Origin: Lampris incognitus
Taxonomy: Eukaryota > Chordata > Actinopteri > Lampriformes > Lampridae
Assembly: GCF_029633865.1 (NCBI RefSeq)
Contig: NC_079219.1
Coordinates: 18,805,963 to 18,869,962, forward strand
Direction of reading: 5' to 3'
Length of the DNA stretch: 64,000 bases
Shown: positions 1 to 11,580 of the stretch, one piece after another
How the letters are laid out: each line of letters starts with the position of its first letter
Numbering within the stretch: the stretch's first letter is position 1
Program-made: the position numbers and the translations under genes
Notes under the pieces: generated by a model
What the model saw: only the letters and a program-made list of their open reading frames with translations
The model's database searches: none
What the model was told of the DNA's origin: nothing

Positions 1-2327
1 CAAGGTGGAAACACTCGAGCCACACGAGAAATCTTAAGTGCTCTCTAGTATATCCAATATATATCAAATTATTTTAGTCAGTTCGGCAGCTCACTGCCTA
101 TTCCATTGAAGGGAAGACACAGTTCACTCTCACTGCTGAACAGGGCGTAGTACTAATATCTATAATTATTGTGATCGTTTCAAATTAGGCTTATGTCCAG
201 AAATGCTCAGAGGTTTACATTAGTTATCATTTTTTCCCCTCATAGGCATATTTTTTTATATTTAAATCAATGTTTATATGTATTTATAGAAAACTCAAAA
301 GTCATTTCTTTTCTTTTTCTTTGGTTTACTAACCACGGCTTTGCTATTCTATAAGAGAATTTATAGAACTAATTATATTTTCCTCCACCGATTTTAGCTG
401 ACCAGAATCTGGTCACCATATTTTATCCAATTTTACTTGATTGAAGTAATTTTTTTTTTTTTTGGAAAGAATAAACCTTTTCAGAGATTTATAATGGAAC
501 GTTGATGATGTTGCACCACTAAAACCAGTATGCTCTGCCAGGAAGCTCCTTTCACACTGGTTCGTCTTTCACGTTCGGGGTTGCCCTGAGGTTAAACTCT
601 GCTCCACCTGGTATGAACAGTTCAGTGATTAAACCATATTGCTCCATGTCCGGTGCGTTACATCATCTGCCATGTTAAAGAAATGGTCATCACATCTCTT
701 TTTGAGTATGTGGTAAGGTGACAACTTACAGTACATTCGTATGTGCTGGGCTCAATGCGAGTTCTCTCCCGTACCGGCTCAACCCAAATCATCGCGCCCT
801 AAAATATTCCCTGGTCAAATGTGTGAAAGGGGGTCTGTGTCTATTTACATAACTCTGGGGGTCTCTTGAGATTACAACTTCCCTTATTTCCTCGATGACA
901 TCATTTGACATTAATGAAAATGGTATTTATGGTCACTTCTGTTTTTTGTTCCCTGTGGTTTTTATTTTTCTTGTCCCTCAAGCTGTTACCAAATCCGACC
1001 AACTGACCAGTACCCACTTTGGGCAGGTCAGAGGAATGATGGTCCTACTGGTAGCAGCCAAATCAGTTGTCAGATGTTATTTCTCTTTATTAAAGGAAAA
1101 GGGAGCTGTAATCTTAAGTGTTGCCCTCTTTAGTGATTTTGAGTGTGGATGAAGGTATTGGTGTGCTGTGTTGAATGTTTAGGGAAAAATTGATGTGTTG
1201 GTAACACATTTGATGTGTGCAACCAGTTATAACTTTTTTCTTTTTTTTTTTTTTTTTTACCATGTATGTATGTCAAATGAGACATATTGTATGTGTGCTG
1301 GGGAGGGAATTTATGGATGTTTGTTTTTTTTTTCTACTCTTGGCGTTTGTAATTGAAAGCTTGAATAAAGGTAAAAATAAGCCAAAGAAATTGGCTAATT
1401 CATTCATTGCTGAGTGTTAGTGACGGAAACATGTTAACATGGAAATGACCCCCGGATTTAATCTTTAAAAACACAGGAGCCAAGCTGGCCAACAATTTTA
1501 ACCCACATTTATAAGGGTTGTGCAGTCTTGTGCAACCAATATTTTTTATTTTATTTTCATTCATTGTTAGAAATGTGTAGTTACTCTTGGTTTTTCCAGA
1601 TGCTACATTCAAATGAAAGTGGAGGGGGAGGGATTTTTTGGATTTTCTTCTCAAGGCTCAAAATAGACAAGTTGTAATGTGCTGTACATTAGATTTCCTG
1701 ATCATCTGGTTTCATTACCAGGAATAGATAACACACACTTTGTGACAGTGTCAAATACACATTCTCTGTATTTGACACTGCATGAACCAATGTTCGCTAA
1801 TCCCAATTTTAACAGAAAAGTACAAAATAAACAGTAACAAACACAAAAGTTTATCAAATGCTCTCATTCTGGGGAAGCTCAGTTCCATGTGATATTCACA
1901 GGGTAGATACTCCTCTGACTGCACTTGATAGGTGAGTTTACAGCTCGGTCTCTTATGAGGCAATGAATTGCTATAACCAGCAGTCTCTATGCTTGAAGCT
2001 CGGGCTTTTAACAGAAGATACAATTCCAAGTTCTTAGAAATGCACCATCTGATGTGTCATCAGAAATTATAATGATAAAGTTGTACCTCGGGATTACCAA
2101 CGATTGATCCTCGAAGATGAAATTCATGTTCTGCTTTGACAACCACGAGAAAGCAACTAGTTTAACGTATGTTTCTGGGGATTCCCATTTGACAGGTCAC
2201 TAGCCTTACCATTCTGAGATGACAAACCCTAAGCATCTGATGCTCCAAGTAGTTTTAAACAAATGATAAAATAACCTTAAATACAGTGTGATAAGGTCTG
2301 GTTTACACCTGCTCATCAGTATTAATA
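1..2327. other. No recognised gene
   Basis: I see no coding exon or repeat family here. The open frames are short and low-complexity, and their codon content looks random. A possible polyadenylation hexamer AATAAA lies near 1364, after a T-rich stretch, but no coding exon precedes it that I can support. The stretch could be intergenic DNA or the 3' untranslated region of a neighbouring gene. Confidence 0.4.
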
Positions 2328-3022
2328 CACTGACCGCGTTTACATGCACCATATTCCTATGTTAATCGGAAAATGACAGTATTGTAACAAATGAGTCATG
2401 TAAAGGCCTTAACCTGATTGCCATAACCTGATTAAGATAATATTCTCATTACTAAAAACCCAAATAAGACACCTGGCTCATGCCTGTATTAACCGGAATA
2501 TTGAGTCACGTAAAAACCTTCAGAATATTACTCTTATTCAGAATATCAGATTACATATGCATGTTTTCAGAAAAGAATGATGGACTTCTGAGTTAACTGC
2601 AACATACAAAAACCTCTCTCCTCGCTGTTGCATCTAAATTGTCAGAACTCTTGGCAGCATGCTTTTCCAACCTGTTTCTTTCACAATTAGAAGATTGCGG
2701 TGAATAAGATTAAGAACCACGGAAAATAACTCACTGCCATTGTAGAAAACAGCTGAATGGGAATGTTGAATCAAAATGTAATAGCATTAAGTCAAACAAT
2801 ATGCATGATAACGCTATCATTGCATTATATGCCTGTCTATATTGAATGGAGGAAAAAAGCGGGAATGTGATGTTTTTTACCACATAGTTGGAATATTCTA
2901 GTAAGCATGTATACAGGAATATCCTTCTTTCATGGAGCATGTAAACAGCTTATTCAGAATATGGCCTTAACCAGAATATGGACCTTAACCGGAGTATGGT
3001 GTGCATGTAACTGTGGTCATTG
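2328..3022. mobile_element. MITE-like non-autonomous DNA transposon
   Basis: The left end reads CACTGACCGCGTTTACATGC and the reverse complement of the right end reads CAATGACCACAGTTACATGC, so the ends form imperfect terminal inverted repeats. The CATATTCC-type motif just inside continues the match. Inside are many short copies of the same subterminal motifs, such as ACATGCA, GGCCTTAACC and GAATATTCC in both orientations. There is no transposase frame in its roughly 695 bp. The target duplication is not clear, so the superfamily is not assigned; the CA(C/A)TG tip would fit a hAT-like element. Confidence 0.55.
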
Positions 3023-4141
3023 ATGATATAAAACAGCAAGAAATTCACGCCTATTTTTTTCTTCAAAAGTAATAGCAGACAGCGGTAAAGGAAAAACCTG
3101 AGGGGACCAACGACTACTCCAAATGGCGGTTCTCTTCATTCTTGTGATGTCTCTTTGAGGAGAGGCCCTCCGAGTCTTGCTCTATTAAGACTCTGCACCT
3201 CTTGCTGCCTGCAGCAGGATCACCACACCGCTTCCTTTTCATCTTCATCCTCCTCCTCAGGGTACAGTGGGTGACTGCAGTCTTCTTCTTGCTCTTCCTC
3301 TTCGCTGTCTGAACTAATAAAGACTGCTGAAGAAGGAGCCCTATTGCTTCGTCTGGGCCTGCAACAGGAGCGCCACATTATGGGAGACCCTTGCAGGTCC
3401 AGAGGAGAAGCAGGACTGGTATTCACCTCATCAGATATTAGAAAAGCAACACACTGGCATAAGCCAACTAAACTCGCTGGGTAAGTCTGTGATAACTGCC
3501 ACATTCAGGCTCACCCACACCACCATCTCAGTCCTCTTTATCTACACCACTTATTTTACCCTTTTTACACATATGAGTGGGCAAAGACACTTTAAACTTA
3601 ACTTTCAAGTTAAGGCTTTGTCATAGTGTGTCTTTTATTCTTTTATCATTTATTCTCATTTATCTGTCTTTTCAATTTTAGTCTCTCTCTTCTATGTTGT
3701 GTCATTTTGAACTCTGTCAGCGTCTTGTTTCGTAAAGCACTTTACAACCTAGTTTTGAAAAGAGCTCTAAAAATAAAACGTGTTTAGGTTCCCTCACTAT
3801 TTTCTGTCTTGCCTATCTGTGTTTTAAACTTCAGTTGAATGTCCTGTATCTTGCGTTTTTTTTTCTTGTTCTAATGATTAAGTCTATATCTGTGTAAATA
3901 ATTAAAAAAAGAAAAAAGTAGCAATAATGTTTTCAACCTTAACTGACTGCACCATTTCTTAACTAGCAACCTCCACCAAATACCTGAGATGTTGTCATTT
4001 TACAGTAAAGGAAAAGCACTGAAGAAACCGACTGCAGATATCCCCACCCCTTATAAAATATACAGTACAATACAGTTGCATAACAACCAATACCAACGAC
4101 CAGTTTCATGACCTTTTTCACCGACCACATTAACTCTATGA
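3023..4141. other. Mostly unrecognised DNA with a LINE/SINE-type tail
   Basis: Apart from the possible exon on the minus strand, nothing coding is visible. The segment near 3710-3785, with its GTAAAGCACTTT motif, a following GAAAAGAGCTCT and a final AATAAAA, looks like the 3' tail shared by several fish LINE and SINE families. The remaining DNA is T-rich and without structure. Confidence 0.35.
3114..3358 (-). other. Possible terminal coding exon, unproven
   Basis: On the minus strand a good acceptor-like sequence (CTCCTGTTGCAG) precedes an 80-codon open frame, basic and lysine-rich, ending at a stop at 3114-3116. An overlapping frame, 3504 to 3220, instead gives an acidic C-terminus with an SSDSEEEE motif that resembles casein-kinase-2 sites. 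I recognise neither protein, and only one of the two frames could be real. This may be a last exon, a pseudogene remnant or chance. Confidence 0.2.
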
Positions 4142-4850
4142 GTATATACCAGGGTTTATGAGGGCACAGGTAGTGGTAGATGAAGTGAGGGTGATGAAAT
4201 GTGGTTGGGAACGGCAGAGAGGATATTTGGAAAGATCAAGGGGAGGATGCTGAGAGAATGGGTCAGTATGATTGAGAGAGAGGCTGTGTTGGATGAGAAA
4301 GGGGTGATAGAAATGTATGTGGGAGAAGTAGAGAGGAGAGTGAGTCAGATGAGTGTGAAAACAAAAGTGATGTATAGATGTTTAAGGGGGAAAGAAGTGA
4401 GAGGCCCAGCTGCGGAGAAAGTGTGGGAGAGGGTTATGAATGAGATGGATGTAGGAAGGATATTTTGACTTTTTATTAAGACACAATAGAGTGTTCAATG
4501 ATTTAATAATTAGTAAGTTTGATGTGAATGCAAAGAAATTATGTGATGTGTGTGGTGTGGGAGTAGAAACATTTATGTATGAGTTTGTTGAATGTTGTGA
4601 GCTGGAGGGGTACATGTTGAAAATGAAGGAATTAATAAGTAGATGTTGGAGAGGTGGGTTTGTTGAGAGAATGGAATGGAGAGAACTGTGGGTGTTTGGG
4701 GTGACTGGCAAAGTGAAAGGATGTAATGTGAATCTATTAAATTATGTTTTAAGCCATGCAAGGTTTGCTGTCCAGTTAAGGAGGAATATGGCCCATAATG
4801 AAAAGAGGAGAGTTGAGGTGTGGAATGTTTTCAGGAGTATAATGGAAAGA
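4142..4850 (+). pseudogene. LINE C-terminal fragment, copy A
   Basis: This is the region downstream of the reverse transcriptase in a non-LTR retrotransposon, possibly of L1/Tx1 type. It is read in two frames, 4199-4468 and then 4491 onward, with a small break near 4470. The second frame carries a C-x2-C motif (CDVCGVG) and the conserved block NLLNYVLSHARFAVQLRRN. The same protein block occurs on the minus strand at 53946-54242, so this is a dispersed repeat. The fragment stops abruptly at about 4850, after an EREYG-like end, where an unrelated LINE continues in the same frame. It cannot encode a functional enzyme. Confidence 0.6.
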
Positions 4851-5380
4851 GAGTATGGGGTACCGGGGCAGCTGCTACAAGCCATCCGGTCCTTGTATAA
4901 CCAAAGTGAGAGCTGTGTCCGCATTCTTGGCACAAAGTCAAACACATTTTCGGTGGGTGTCGGACTCTGCCAAGGTTGTCCCTTGTCTCCGATTCTGTTT
5001 GTGATATTCATGGACAGGATCTCAAGGCGCAGCCAAAGTGGGGAGTGTGTTTTGGGAACCTCAGAATTGCATCTCTGCTCTGAGCAGATGATGTGGTTTT
5101 GTTGGCTTCATCAGAACGCAACCTCCAGCGTGCACTGGGGCGGTTTGCAGCTGAGTGTGAAATGGCTGGGATAAGAGTCAGCACCTCCAAGTCTGAGGCC
5201 ATGGTTCTCTACCGGAAAATGGTGGATTGCTCCCTCCGGGTTGGGGATGAGTTGTTGCCTCAAGTGAAGGAGTTCAAGTATCTCAGGGTCTTGTTCATGA
5301 GTGAGGGTAGGATGGAGCGGGAGATTGACAGGCGGATTGGTGCAGCACCAGCAGTAATGCAGACAAAATCATCAAAATAA
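4851..5380 (+). pseudogene. LINE reverse transcriptase fragment
   Basis: Two overlapping frames (to 5174 and from 5093) encode part of a non-LTR reverse transcriptase. Recognisable pieces are QLLQAIRSLYNQSESCVRI, the QGCPLSPILFVIFMDRIS block, and after a frameshift ASSERNLQRALGRFAAECEM followed by the KSEAMVLYRK and VKEFKYLRVLF motifs. The catalytic aspartate box is disrupted at the frameshift near 5085. The 3' end is cut off at about 5380, well before the C-terminus of the family. It is a dead fragment whose exact clade I cannot name. Confidence 0.65.
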
Positions 5381-5744
5381 ATCGTAAATAAATACAACAA
5401 AAAGAATAAGTAACAACTGAATTGTGATTTTCAAAATGAATTATAAATGAAAGATAAATGAGGAAGTTACGATAGAAACATTTACAGATTAGGTTTTGCC
5501 TTGTATTTTAAGTCGTTTTTACATAACAAAGATATTATCTGTGTCTTATATATTGTCGTTAACCAAAAGATACATAGTATTAAGGTCAGTGATGAAAATG
5601 TGTCCAAGGCTCAGAAGGCATTAAAAGATGTTTTAAATGGTTTTTCAGCACCAGCATCTCACACCACAACAAGCCAATCCTCCCCCCTCCATTCGCGTTC
5701 TTGGCTATTATTTCGTTGGTTGGAATATTGATTCTTACAGTATA
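5381..5744. other. No recognised feature
   Basis: This is AT-rich spacer between a LINE fragment and the 5' LTR of the Ty3/Gypsy element. I see no coding or structural signal. Confidence 0.35.
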
Positions 5745-5904
5745 TGTTAGATGGGACTGTTGGTCTAAGCTCCTCCCCGAGCGTTGTGTGTGAATGGTAC
5801 ACCCCAGCAGGAAATGGATGGGGGTGTTACGTCATATTCATGTGACTACAATAAAGAAGTCATGCGTTGTACATATGCTGCGGTCTCCGTTGTGATTATT
5901 TAGA
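5745..5904 (+). repeat. 5' LTR of Ty3/Gypsy element
   Basis: It matches 8628-8788 along its length with scattered substitutions and small indels. It contains an AATAAA signal near 5854 that is altered in the 3' copy. Confidence 0.75.
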
Positions 5905-5954
5905 TGTCAGAAGTGAAAAAAACTTTTTTCTTTTTTTTTCTTTTTTTTTTTTAA

Positions 5955-6055
5955 TGAGGAACGGCGTCACGAATTTTCATGTCATCCTTGCACAGGGGCC
6001 ATGCTAATCTTCTTTGTATCGTTCCAATTTTAGTATATGTATTGCCGAAGCAATA
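5955..6055 (-). pseudogene. U6 snRNA retropseudogene
   Basis: The minus strand carries almost the whole U6 small nuclear RNA: the GCTTCGGCA 5' stem, ACATATACTAAAATTGGAAC, the GATTAGCATGGCCCC core and the AAGGATGACA segment, ending near CGTTCC. U6 normally guides splicing catalysis. This copy is degenerate and is followed on its own strand by a long A-rich tail rather than the T-run that terminates RNA polymerase III. It is flanked by a 16-bp imperfect target duplication, CAGAAGTGAAAAAAAC (5908-5923) and CAGAAGTGGAAGAAAC (6056-6071), 14 of 16 identical. It is therefore a retroposed copy inserted into the Gypsy element. Confidence 0.85.
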
Positions 6056-6129
6056 CAGAAGTGGAAGAAACGCGAATGTAAATACGTGCAAAGTTGACGT
6101 GCTCCACAGAGGCGTCAGTGACGTCGCCA

Positions 6130-7188
6130 GCGAGAACGGCTCAGTGGTGTGGAACCCATCGCAGATGACATACTAATAGCTGGCTGGGGAGACAGATGAG
6201 GACGCCATACATGATCACGACACAAAGATGATAGCGCTCATGGAGAGGTGCAGAGAGGTCAAACTGAGATTTGAGTCTAAAGAAGCTACAGGTCAAGGTC
6301 AAAGAGGCCAGGTTTCATGGGCACATTCTGTCGGCAGAGGGACTCAGTGCAGACCCAGATAAAACCAGGGCAATCCAAGAAATGCCGCACCCCACAGACA
6401 CCAAGGCGGCGCAACGGTTCATAGGGTTTGTGACCTACCTCGCAAAGTTCATGCCACGCCTGTCTGAGGTATGTGAGCCGCTACGGAGACTACTAGACAG
6501 GGACGTGACATGGCACTGGCTACCCAAGCACGAAGCAGCAGTTGAGGAAATCAAGCAACTGGTCACAGCAGCCCGAATCCTGAGCTATTATGATGTGACC
6601 AAGCCAGTAACCATACAGAGTGATGCGAGTCAGAAAGGACTTGGCTGTTGTCTACTACTGGAAGGTCAGCCAGTTGTGTTTTCGTCCCGAGCATTGACAC
6701 CAGCAGAACAAAATTATACGCAGATCGAAAAGGAGTGCCTGATCATTGTGTTCGCATGCCAGCGCTTTCACTATTATCTTTATGGGAGAGGGGAGATCAC
6801 AGCAGAAACAGACCACAAGCCACTTGTCTCTATCTTTAACAAGCCCCTCCTCAGCGCACCCAAGCGGCTCCAGAGGATGCTGCTCACGCTTCAGGACTAC
6901 AGCCCCAAGGTAGTGTACAAGCCAGGCCCAGACATGCACATCAGCGACAAACTGAGCAGAGCCAGAGCACCATCAAAGAAAACAGACACAGCATACACAC
7001 GCCATGCAGTTTGCAACCTACAGAGGGCACAAGAGGACACTGAACAGATAAATCAAGCTGATTACCTAAATGTCACCAGCCAGCGCCTGATTCAGATCAG
7101 GAAGCATACGGCGGGAGATGAAAACCTCCAGATACTGAAAGTGGTAGTGCTACGGGGTGGCCAGACCACCGAGAGGAAACTCCCTTAG
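6130..7188 (+). pseudogene. Ty3/Gypsy pol fragment: RT end plus RNase H
   Basis: Similarity begins at the RT catalytic motif ADDILIAG (about 6156) and crosses two frameshifts before the open frame 6271-7188. That frame encodes the RT thumb region (RFHGHILSAEGLSADPDKT), the connection segment (QRFIGFVTYLAKFMPRLSE), and an RNase H domain with the first catalytic aspartate in IQSDASQKGLG, a YTQIEKECLIIVFACQRFHYYLYG block and TDHKPL. In an intact element this enzyme copies and degrades the RNA template in cytoplasmic particles. Here the fingers and palm, and everything upstream, are deleted, so it is non-functional. The frame ends in a stop before the integrase. Confidence 0.8.
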
Positions 7189-8441
7189 CAATCAGAGAAT
7201 ACTGGTCAATCCAGGATGAGATCAGTGCACAAGACGGAGTGCTTTTCAAAAGTCAACGAGTGATAATTCCAAAATCACTGTGCGCAGAAATGCTGAGACG
7301 TATCCATACCAGTCATGTAGGAGGCGAAGCATGCTACAGACAGGCCAGAGACACACTGTACTGGCCCAACATGCAAGGTGAGATCAAGGACTATGTGAGC
7401 CAGTGCTCAGCATGTAATGAATACTCACACAAACAACAGCAAGAAACAATGATGTCACATGCACTTCTCACACGGCCATAGCAGATCCTTAGCATGGACC
7501 TGTTCAGACAAGCAGGCAAAGAGTTTCTGCTCAAGGTAGACCATTACTCAGATTTCTGGGAAATATAGCTGCTCCCAGATCTCTCAGCAGAAACCACAGT
7601 ACTGAGGTGCAAAGACCTATTTGCGCGGCACAGGCAGCCTGACCGGGTGATTACAGACTGTGGATCGCAGTTTGGCTGTGAAACATTCAGGAAGTTTGCA
7701 AGGGAACGGGATTTTGAACATGTTATGTCATCAGCCAGACACCCAAAGTCTAATGGGAAAGCGGAGTCGGCTGTGAAGATAGTAAAAAACCTTTGCAAGA
7801 AAGCAGCCAGTGCAGGTAATGAATGACCCATGGATTGCCATTCTACAGTGGAGAAACACACCCACAGAAGGCATGTATGCAAGTCCAGCACAAAGACTAA
7901 TGGCTCGGGGACTGAAGACTCCTCTCCCAGTCTCTGACACACTCTTGGAGCCAAGCGTTATCACAGGAGTTCCTGAAAGGCTGCAGGTTAAACACCAAAT
8001 AGCCAAATTCTGGTACAACAAGTTGGCCAGAGATCTGCCTGAGCTGTCTATTGGCCAAGACAACAGAAGAAGCCTCTACCTGGAGACAGGACAGGCAGGT
8101 GGAGGAAAGGAGTGTGCCTTCAACAGGTGGGCCCCAGATCATACCTGGTGGATGAAGAGGGGACATACGACAGGTGGAACCGGGTGGACCTGAGACCAGC
8201 GGAGAGAGAGGCTCTCAGATACCACCCTGAGCAACACAGCAAGCAGCACAGTAGTCTGGCCCAAACCACAATGGGCAAGGATAAGGACGGTGACACTGTG
8301 GACAGTGACACAAGCGACCAAGAACTCAGCTCGGCCAGGCAAACTGACCTGCCCCAGCTCATAGGCAGCTCACCACTCACAGCATACTACAGGACAGCTA
8401 GTGGCAGGTTAATGAAAGCGCCAAACAGACTGAACCTATAG
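7189..8441 (+). pseudogene. Ty3/Gypsy integrase, broken
   Basis: The zinc-binding domain (HTSHVGG...CSAC, H2C2 type) lies at about 7293-7416. The catalytic core follows with aspartates in LLKVDHYSDF and ITDCGSQFG and the glutamate in SNGKAESA. In-frame stops occur near 7567 and 7824. A frameshift near 7810 moves the rest into a second frame (NDPWIAILQWRNTPT), and another near 8112 leads to a C-terminus containing GPRSYLVDEEGTYDRWNRVDLRP. There is no chromodomain. Integrase would join element DNA to the host genome, and this copy cannot be translated through. Confidence 0.75.
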
Positions 8442-8627
8442 AAAGCGCTGGATTCTGGGTTATGGGTTTTGTTAAAAGTTAGAAAAGTTGAAAGGAGGAG
8501 GGGAAGAAGTTCTGAATCAGAAATGTTTTTCTTATTGAGAGACTTAAACTCAGTGTATAGGTGGTTACTCTTACACTGGAAGCACTCAGGGAATCAGTCA
8601 TGTAATGGTTGACTATAAAAAGGGAGA

Positions 8628-8788
8628 TGTTAGATGGGACTATTGGTCTTAGCCTCCCCTCAAGCGTTGTGTGTGAATGCTACACCCCAGCAGGAAATAG
8701 GGATTGGGGTCTTACGTCATATTCATGTGACTAAATTAAGCAGTCATGCATTGTACATACGCTGCAGTCTCCGTTGTGATTATTTACA
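8628..8788 (+). repeat. 3' LTR of Ty3/Gypsy element
   Basis: It begins TGTTAGATGGGAC directly after the polypurine tract (8617-8627) and ends ATTTACA. It is the partner of 5745-5904. Confidence 0.75.
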
Positions 8789-9510
8789 CAAACAGTGTAA
8801 TTATTTTTACTAACATTAGTAACGTATTCGGCTTGGTAAGGAGCTATTTCTTCCATCTGCCGAGTGATCTAAATCCACGTAACGTAATTATTAGCTTACA
8901 AGCTAACCTGCTAAGGTTAGCTACCACACATGCACTACATGCACGCGTGCGGGAAAGGCGGATTACAAAACCCACAGAGGGAGCGTGACTTTATTCTCTG
9001 CTCAGGATGCCATTTCTCCACTACTTCTTTACATAGCAAATCTCACGGCCTATATTGCTGATGAGGCGAATCGTCTTGGGTGACCTTCAGTGGCCAGTTT
9101 TGGTCAGAAGATGTCAATGTAGATCTTCAACAGACTGGACCGACAAGAAGCGTCAGAAGATACAAGCTACATAAAAGATGACGTTTGACATGACGTTTCT
9201 TCATGTATCAGTCAGCGTCTGTAGAAGGAACAGGATAAGGTTAAAGTGCTCATTAATCTTATCATGGTGTGCCGTAGTCTATATATGAAACAAATTAAAA
9301 TTATAGGAGCTAGCTAGACTCATTGAACTCGTTAGACTAATTTCTATCAGCTCTAAATTAATTTAAAAATGAGAAAAAAATTAGAAATTAAACTCAGTAA
9401 ATAGAGAGGCTGAGGTGAAATCTTGCTGTAGTTTTGAGATAGCTGTCAGTTTTCAAATTAAAGGTAAAAAGAAAATCATGGGGGGATATGATTTCTTCAT
9501 TCCCATTGCG
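8789..9510. other. No recognised gene
   Basis: I see only short open frames and no conserved motif. Confidence 0.35.
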
Positions 9511-9841
9511 AGTGACGAAGAAGGACAGGATTAGGAACAAAATGTACATTAGAGGGACAGCTCAGGTTGGACGGTTTGGAGACAAAGCAAGAGAGGCAAG
9601 ATTGAGATGGTTTGGACATGTGTGGAGGAGAGATGCTGAGTATATGGGAGAAGGATGCTGAATATGGAGCTGCCAGAGAAGAAGAAAAGAGGAAGGCCAA
9701 AGAGGAGGTTTATAGATGTGGTGAGGGAGGACATGCAGGTGGCTGGTGTGACAGAGGAAGATGCAGAGGTCAGGAAGAGATGAGAATGGATGATCCGCTG
9801 TGGCAACTCCTAACGGGAGCAGCCAAAAGTAGTAGTAGTAG
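9511..9841 (+). pseudogene. RTE-type LINE 3' end
   Basis: This is the C-terminal coding end and 3' tail of the same LINE family seen at 42803-43797. It encodes, with frameshifts, the block around IRGTAQVGRFGDKAREARLRW and the RGRPKRRF-type and CGDP-like end. It closes with the GGGAGCAGCC motif and an (AGT)n tail. It is truncated at its 5' end. Confidence 0.7.
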
Positions 9842-10396
9842 ATTCCCTTGTTCTCACTGATGGACTCTGAGTTGGACTTTTTTGCCAATTGATGTCATCG
9901 TTTTCACAATATGCCTACTTCAAATACTTTTTCTTTACATGACTTTTGCATTTCTTTGCCTTCAGTAGCAAGGAAGAAAGCTGAAGATTCGGTGAAAACC
10001 AAAATCAATTTAATAGCTTACAGTTGAAACTAGTATTACTCAATTTGACATGCATTGGGCTGCAATGTGTCAACAAACTGTAAGAATCAAACACAGTTGT
10101 CAAAAAATACTTAAAGGGGAGCATGGTGAGTCTGAATATCTAACAGAGCTGTACATACAGTTGTACTATTGTCAGATGAAATAGGGGACATCTGGCTGTG
10201 TACCTCACTAATGAAGGAAAATGACATACTTTGTTCTGGCACCAAATTATTTGAATTTATTCAAATGGTCAGAAATATAAATCCAGATCCATAATGACCT
10301 TTCCTATTACAAATTCTACTGTAATTTATTTTCATTATTTGTTCATAAACATTTTCTAATGAATTAAGCAAGCTTTTTGTATTTGGTAAATTTGAT
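9842..10396. other. No recognised gene
   Basis: AT-rich spacer with no visible structure. Confidence 0.35.
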
Positions 10397-10438
10397 TCCA
10401 TCCATCCATTATCCAAGGCGCTTATCCTGCTCTCGGGT
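10397..10438 (-). repeat. L2-like LINE 3' tail, short piece
   Basis: It contains CCATCCATCCATTATCCAAG followed by the GCTTATCCTGCTCTC motif, which is shared with 31324-31463, 32955-33068 and 44731-44880. Confidence 0.5.
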
Positions 10439-10621
10439 TTTTTTTTTCTTTTTCATTTACTTCAAGTCTTCATCATAACAGACATAGACCTATGGAAACA
10501 AAACCCCTGTCAATACAATGCTCTTCATCCACAACTGTCCCACTATACCTGACAGAAAGGTAACATAAATGAATGTGAAGAAATGTGTAAGATAAGTAGG
10601 TAGGTTAGGTAATAGGTATAC

Positions 10622-10704
<83 letters not shown>

Positions 10705-10713
10705 CAGATAGAC

Positions 10714-10772
<59 letters not shown>
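10622..10772. repeat. (GATA)n microsatellite
   Basis: A nearly perfect array with two GACA interruptions in the middle. Open frames through it are artefacts. Confidence 0.95.
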
Positions 10773-10773
<1 letters not shown>

Positions 10774-10856
10774 GTTTTATGACATATGCACTAGCAAATA
10801 TTCTCTCATGTATGTTTAGCATGTGTACAGATGTAGTGATGATGTCTCTGTGCAGA

Positions 10857-11289
10857 ACATATTGTACACCACTCTATACTGCACACTTGTGGTCAAATCA
10901 CAAAAAAAGCAAGTTTACAGAGACTTCAAGTAGCATATAATGATGCCATGAGGATATTACTTAAGAGACCTGGATGGTGTTGTGCAAGTGAAATGTTTGT
11001 GGCTGCAGGCGTCAGTACTTCCTCAACTGTTTTTCAGAAATCTCACGTGTAAATGTATTTACTGGCTTAATGACTCTGTAAATGAAATCATCTTGGTTTT
11101 ATCAAGCATAAGGTTTAGTGCTACACGCCACCAATCCCAGCTGTGGAGGCACTGGTACAGTGGTGTCCTTGTAAGACATTAACATATATTTATTTTTTAA
11201 ACCATGATGTTTTATGGTGTCTCTGTATGTAATATGTTTTATGTAATGTCCTATCTTTTATGTGGACCCCGAGTCTGGGATAAAGTTTG
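10857..11289 (+). pseudogene. LINE C-terminal fragment next to GATA array
   Basis: Frames 1 and 2 together encode the end of a non-LTR retrotransposon polyprotein. Recognisable pieces are a QKKQVYRDFK-like helix, CASEMFVAAGVSTS-like residues, NLTCKCIYWLNDSVNEI and ATRHQSQLWRHWY. After the stop there is a 3' tail with GTGGACCCCGAGTCTGG and then the GATA array. The array may have grown from the element's simple 3' tail. The fragment is 5'-truncated and frameshifted. Confidence 0.5.

Positions 11290-11580
<291 letters not shown>

Larger units (their letters stand above)
5745..8788 (+). mobile_element. Ty3/Gypsy LTR retrotransposon, internally deleted
   Basis: Two direct repeats of about 160 bp, both starting TGTTAGATGGGACT and ending near TTGTGATTATTTA, bracket a pol-like interior. 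A purine-rich tract (AAAAAGGGAGA) abuts the 3' LTR, as expected for plus-strand priming. Gag, protease and most of the reverse transcriptase are missing: coding similarity starts at about 6130 in the catalytic ADDILIAG motif. The remaining reading frame has several frameshifts and stops. A U6 retropseudogene sits just inside the 5' LTR. The short LTRs and pol sequence suggest a mag-like lineage. I see no clear target duplication. Confidence 0.8.

Noticed and set aside
5955-6055. A functional U6 snRNA gene
   Set aside because: It has substitutions in the conserved core, an A-tail in place of the T terminator and target duplications.
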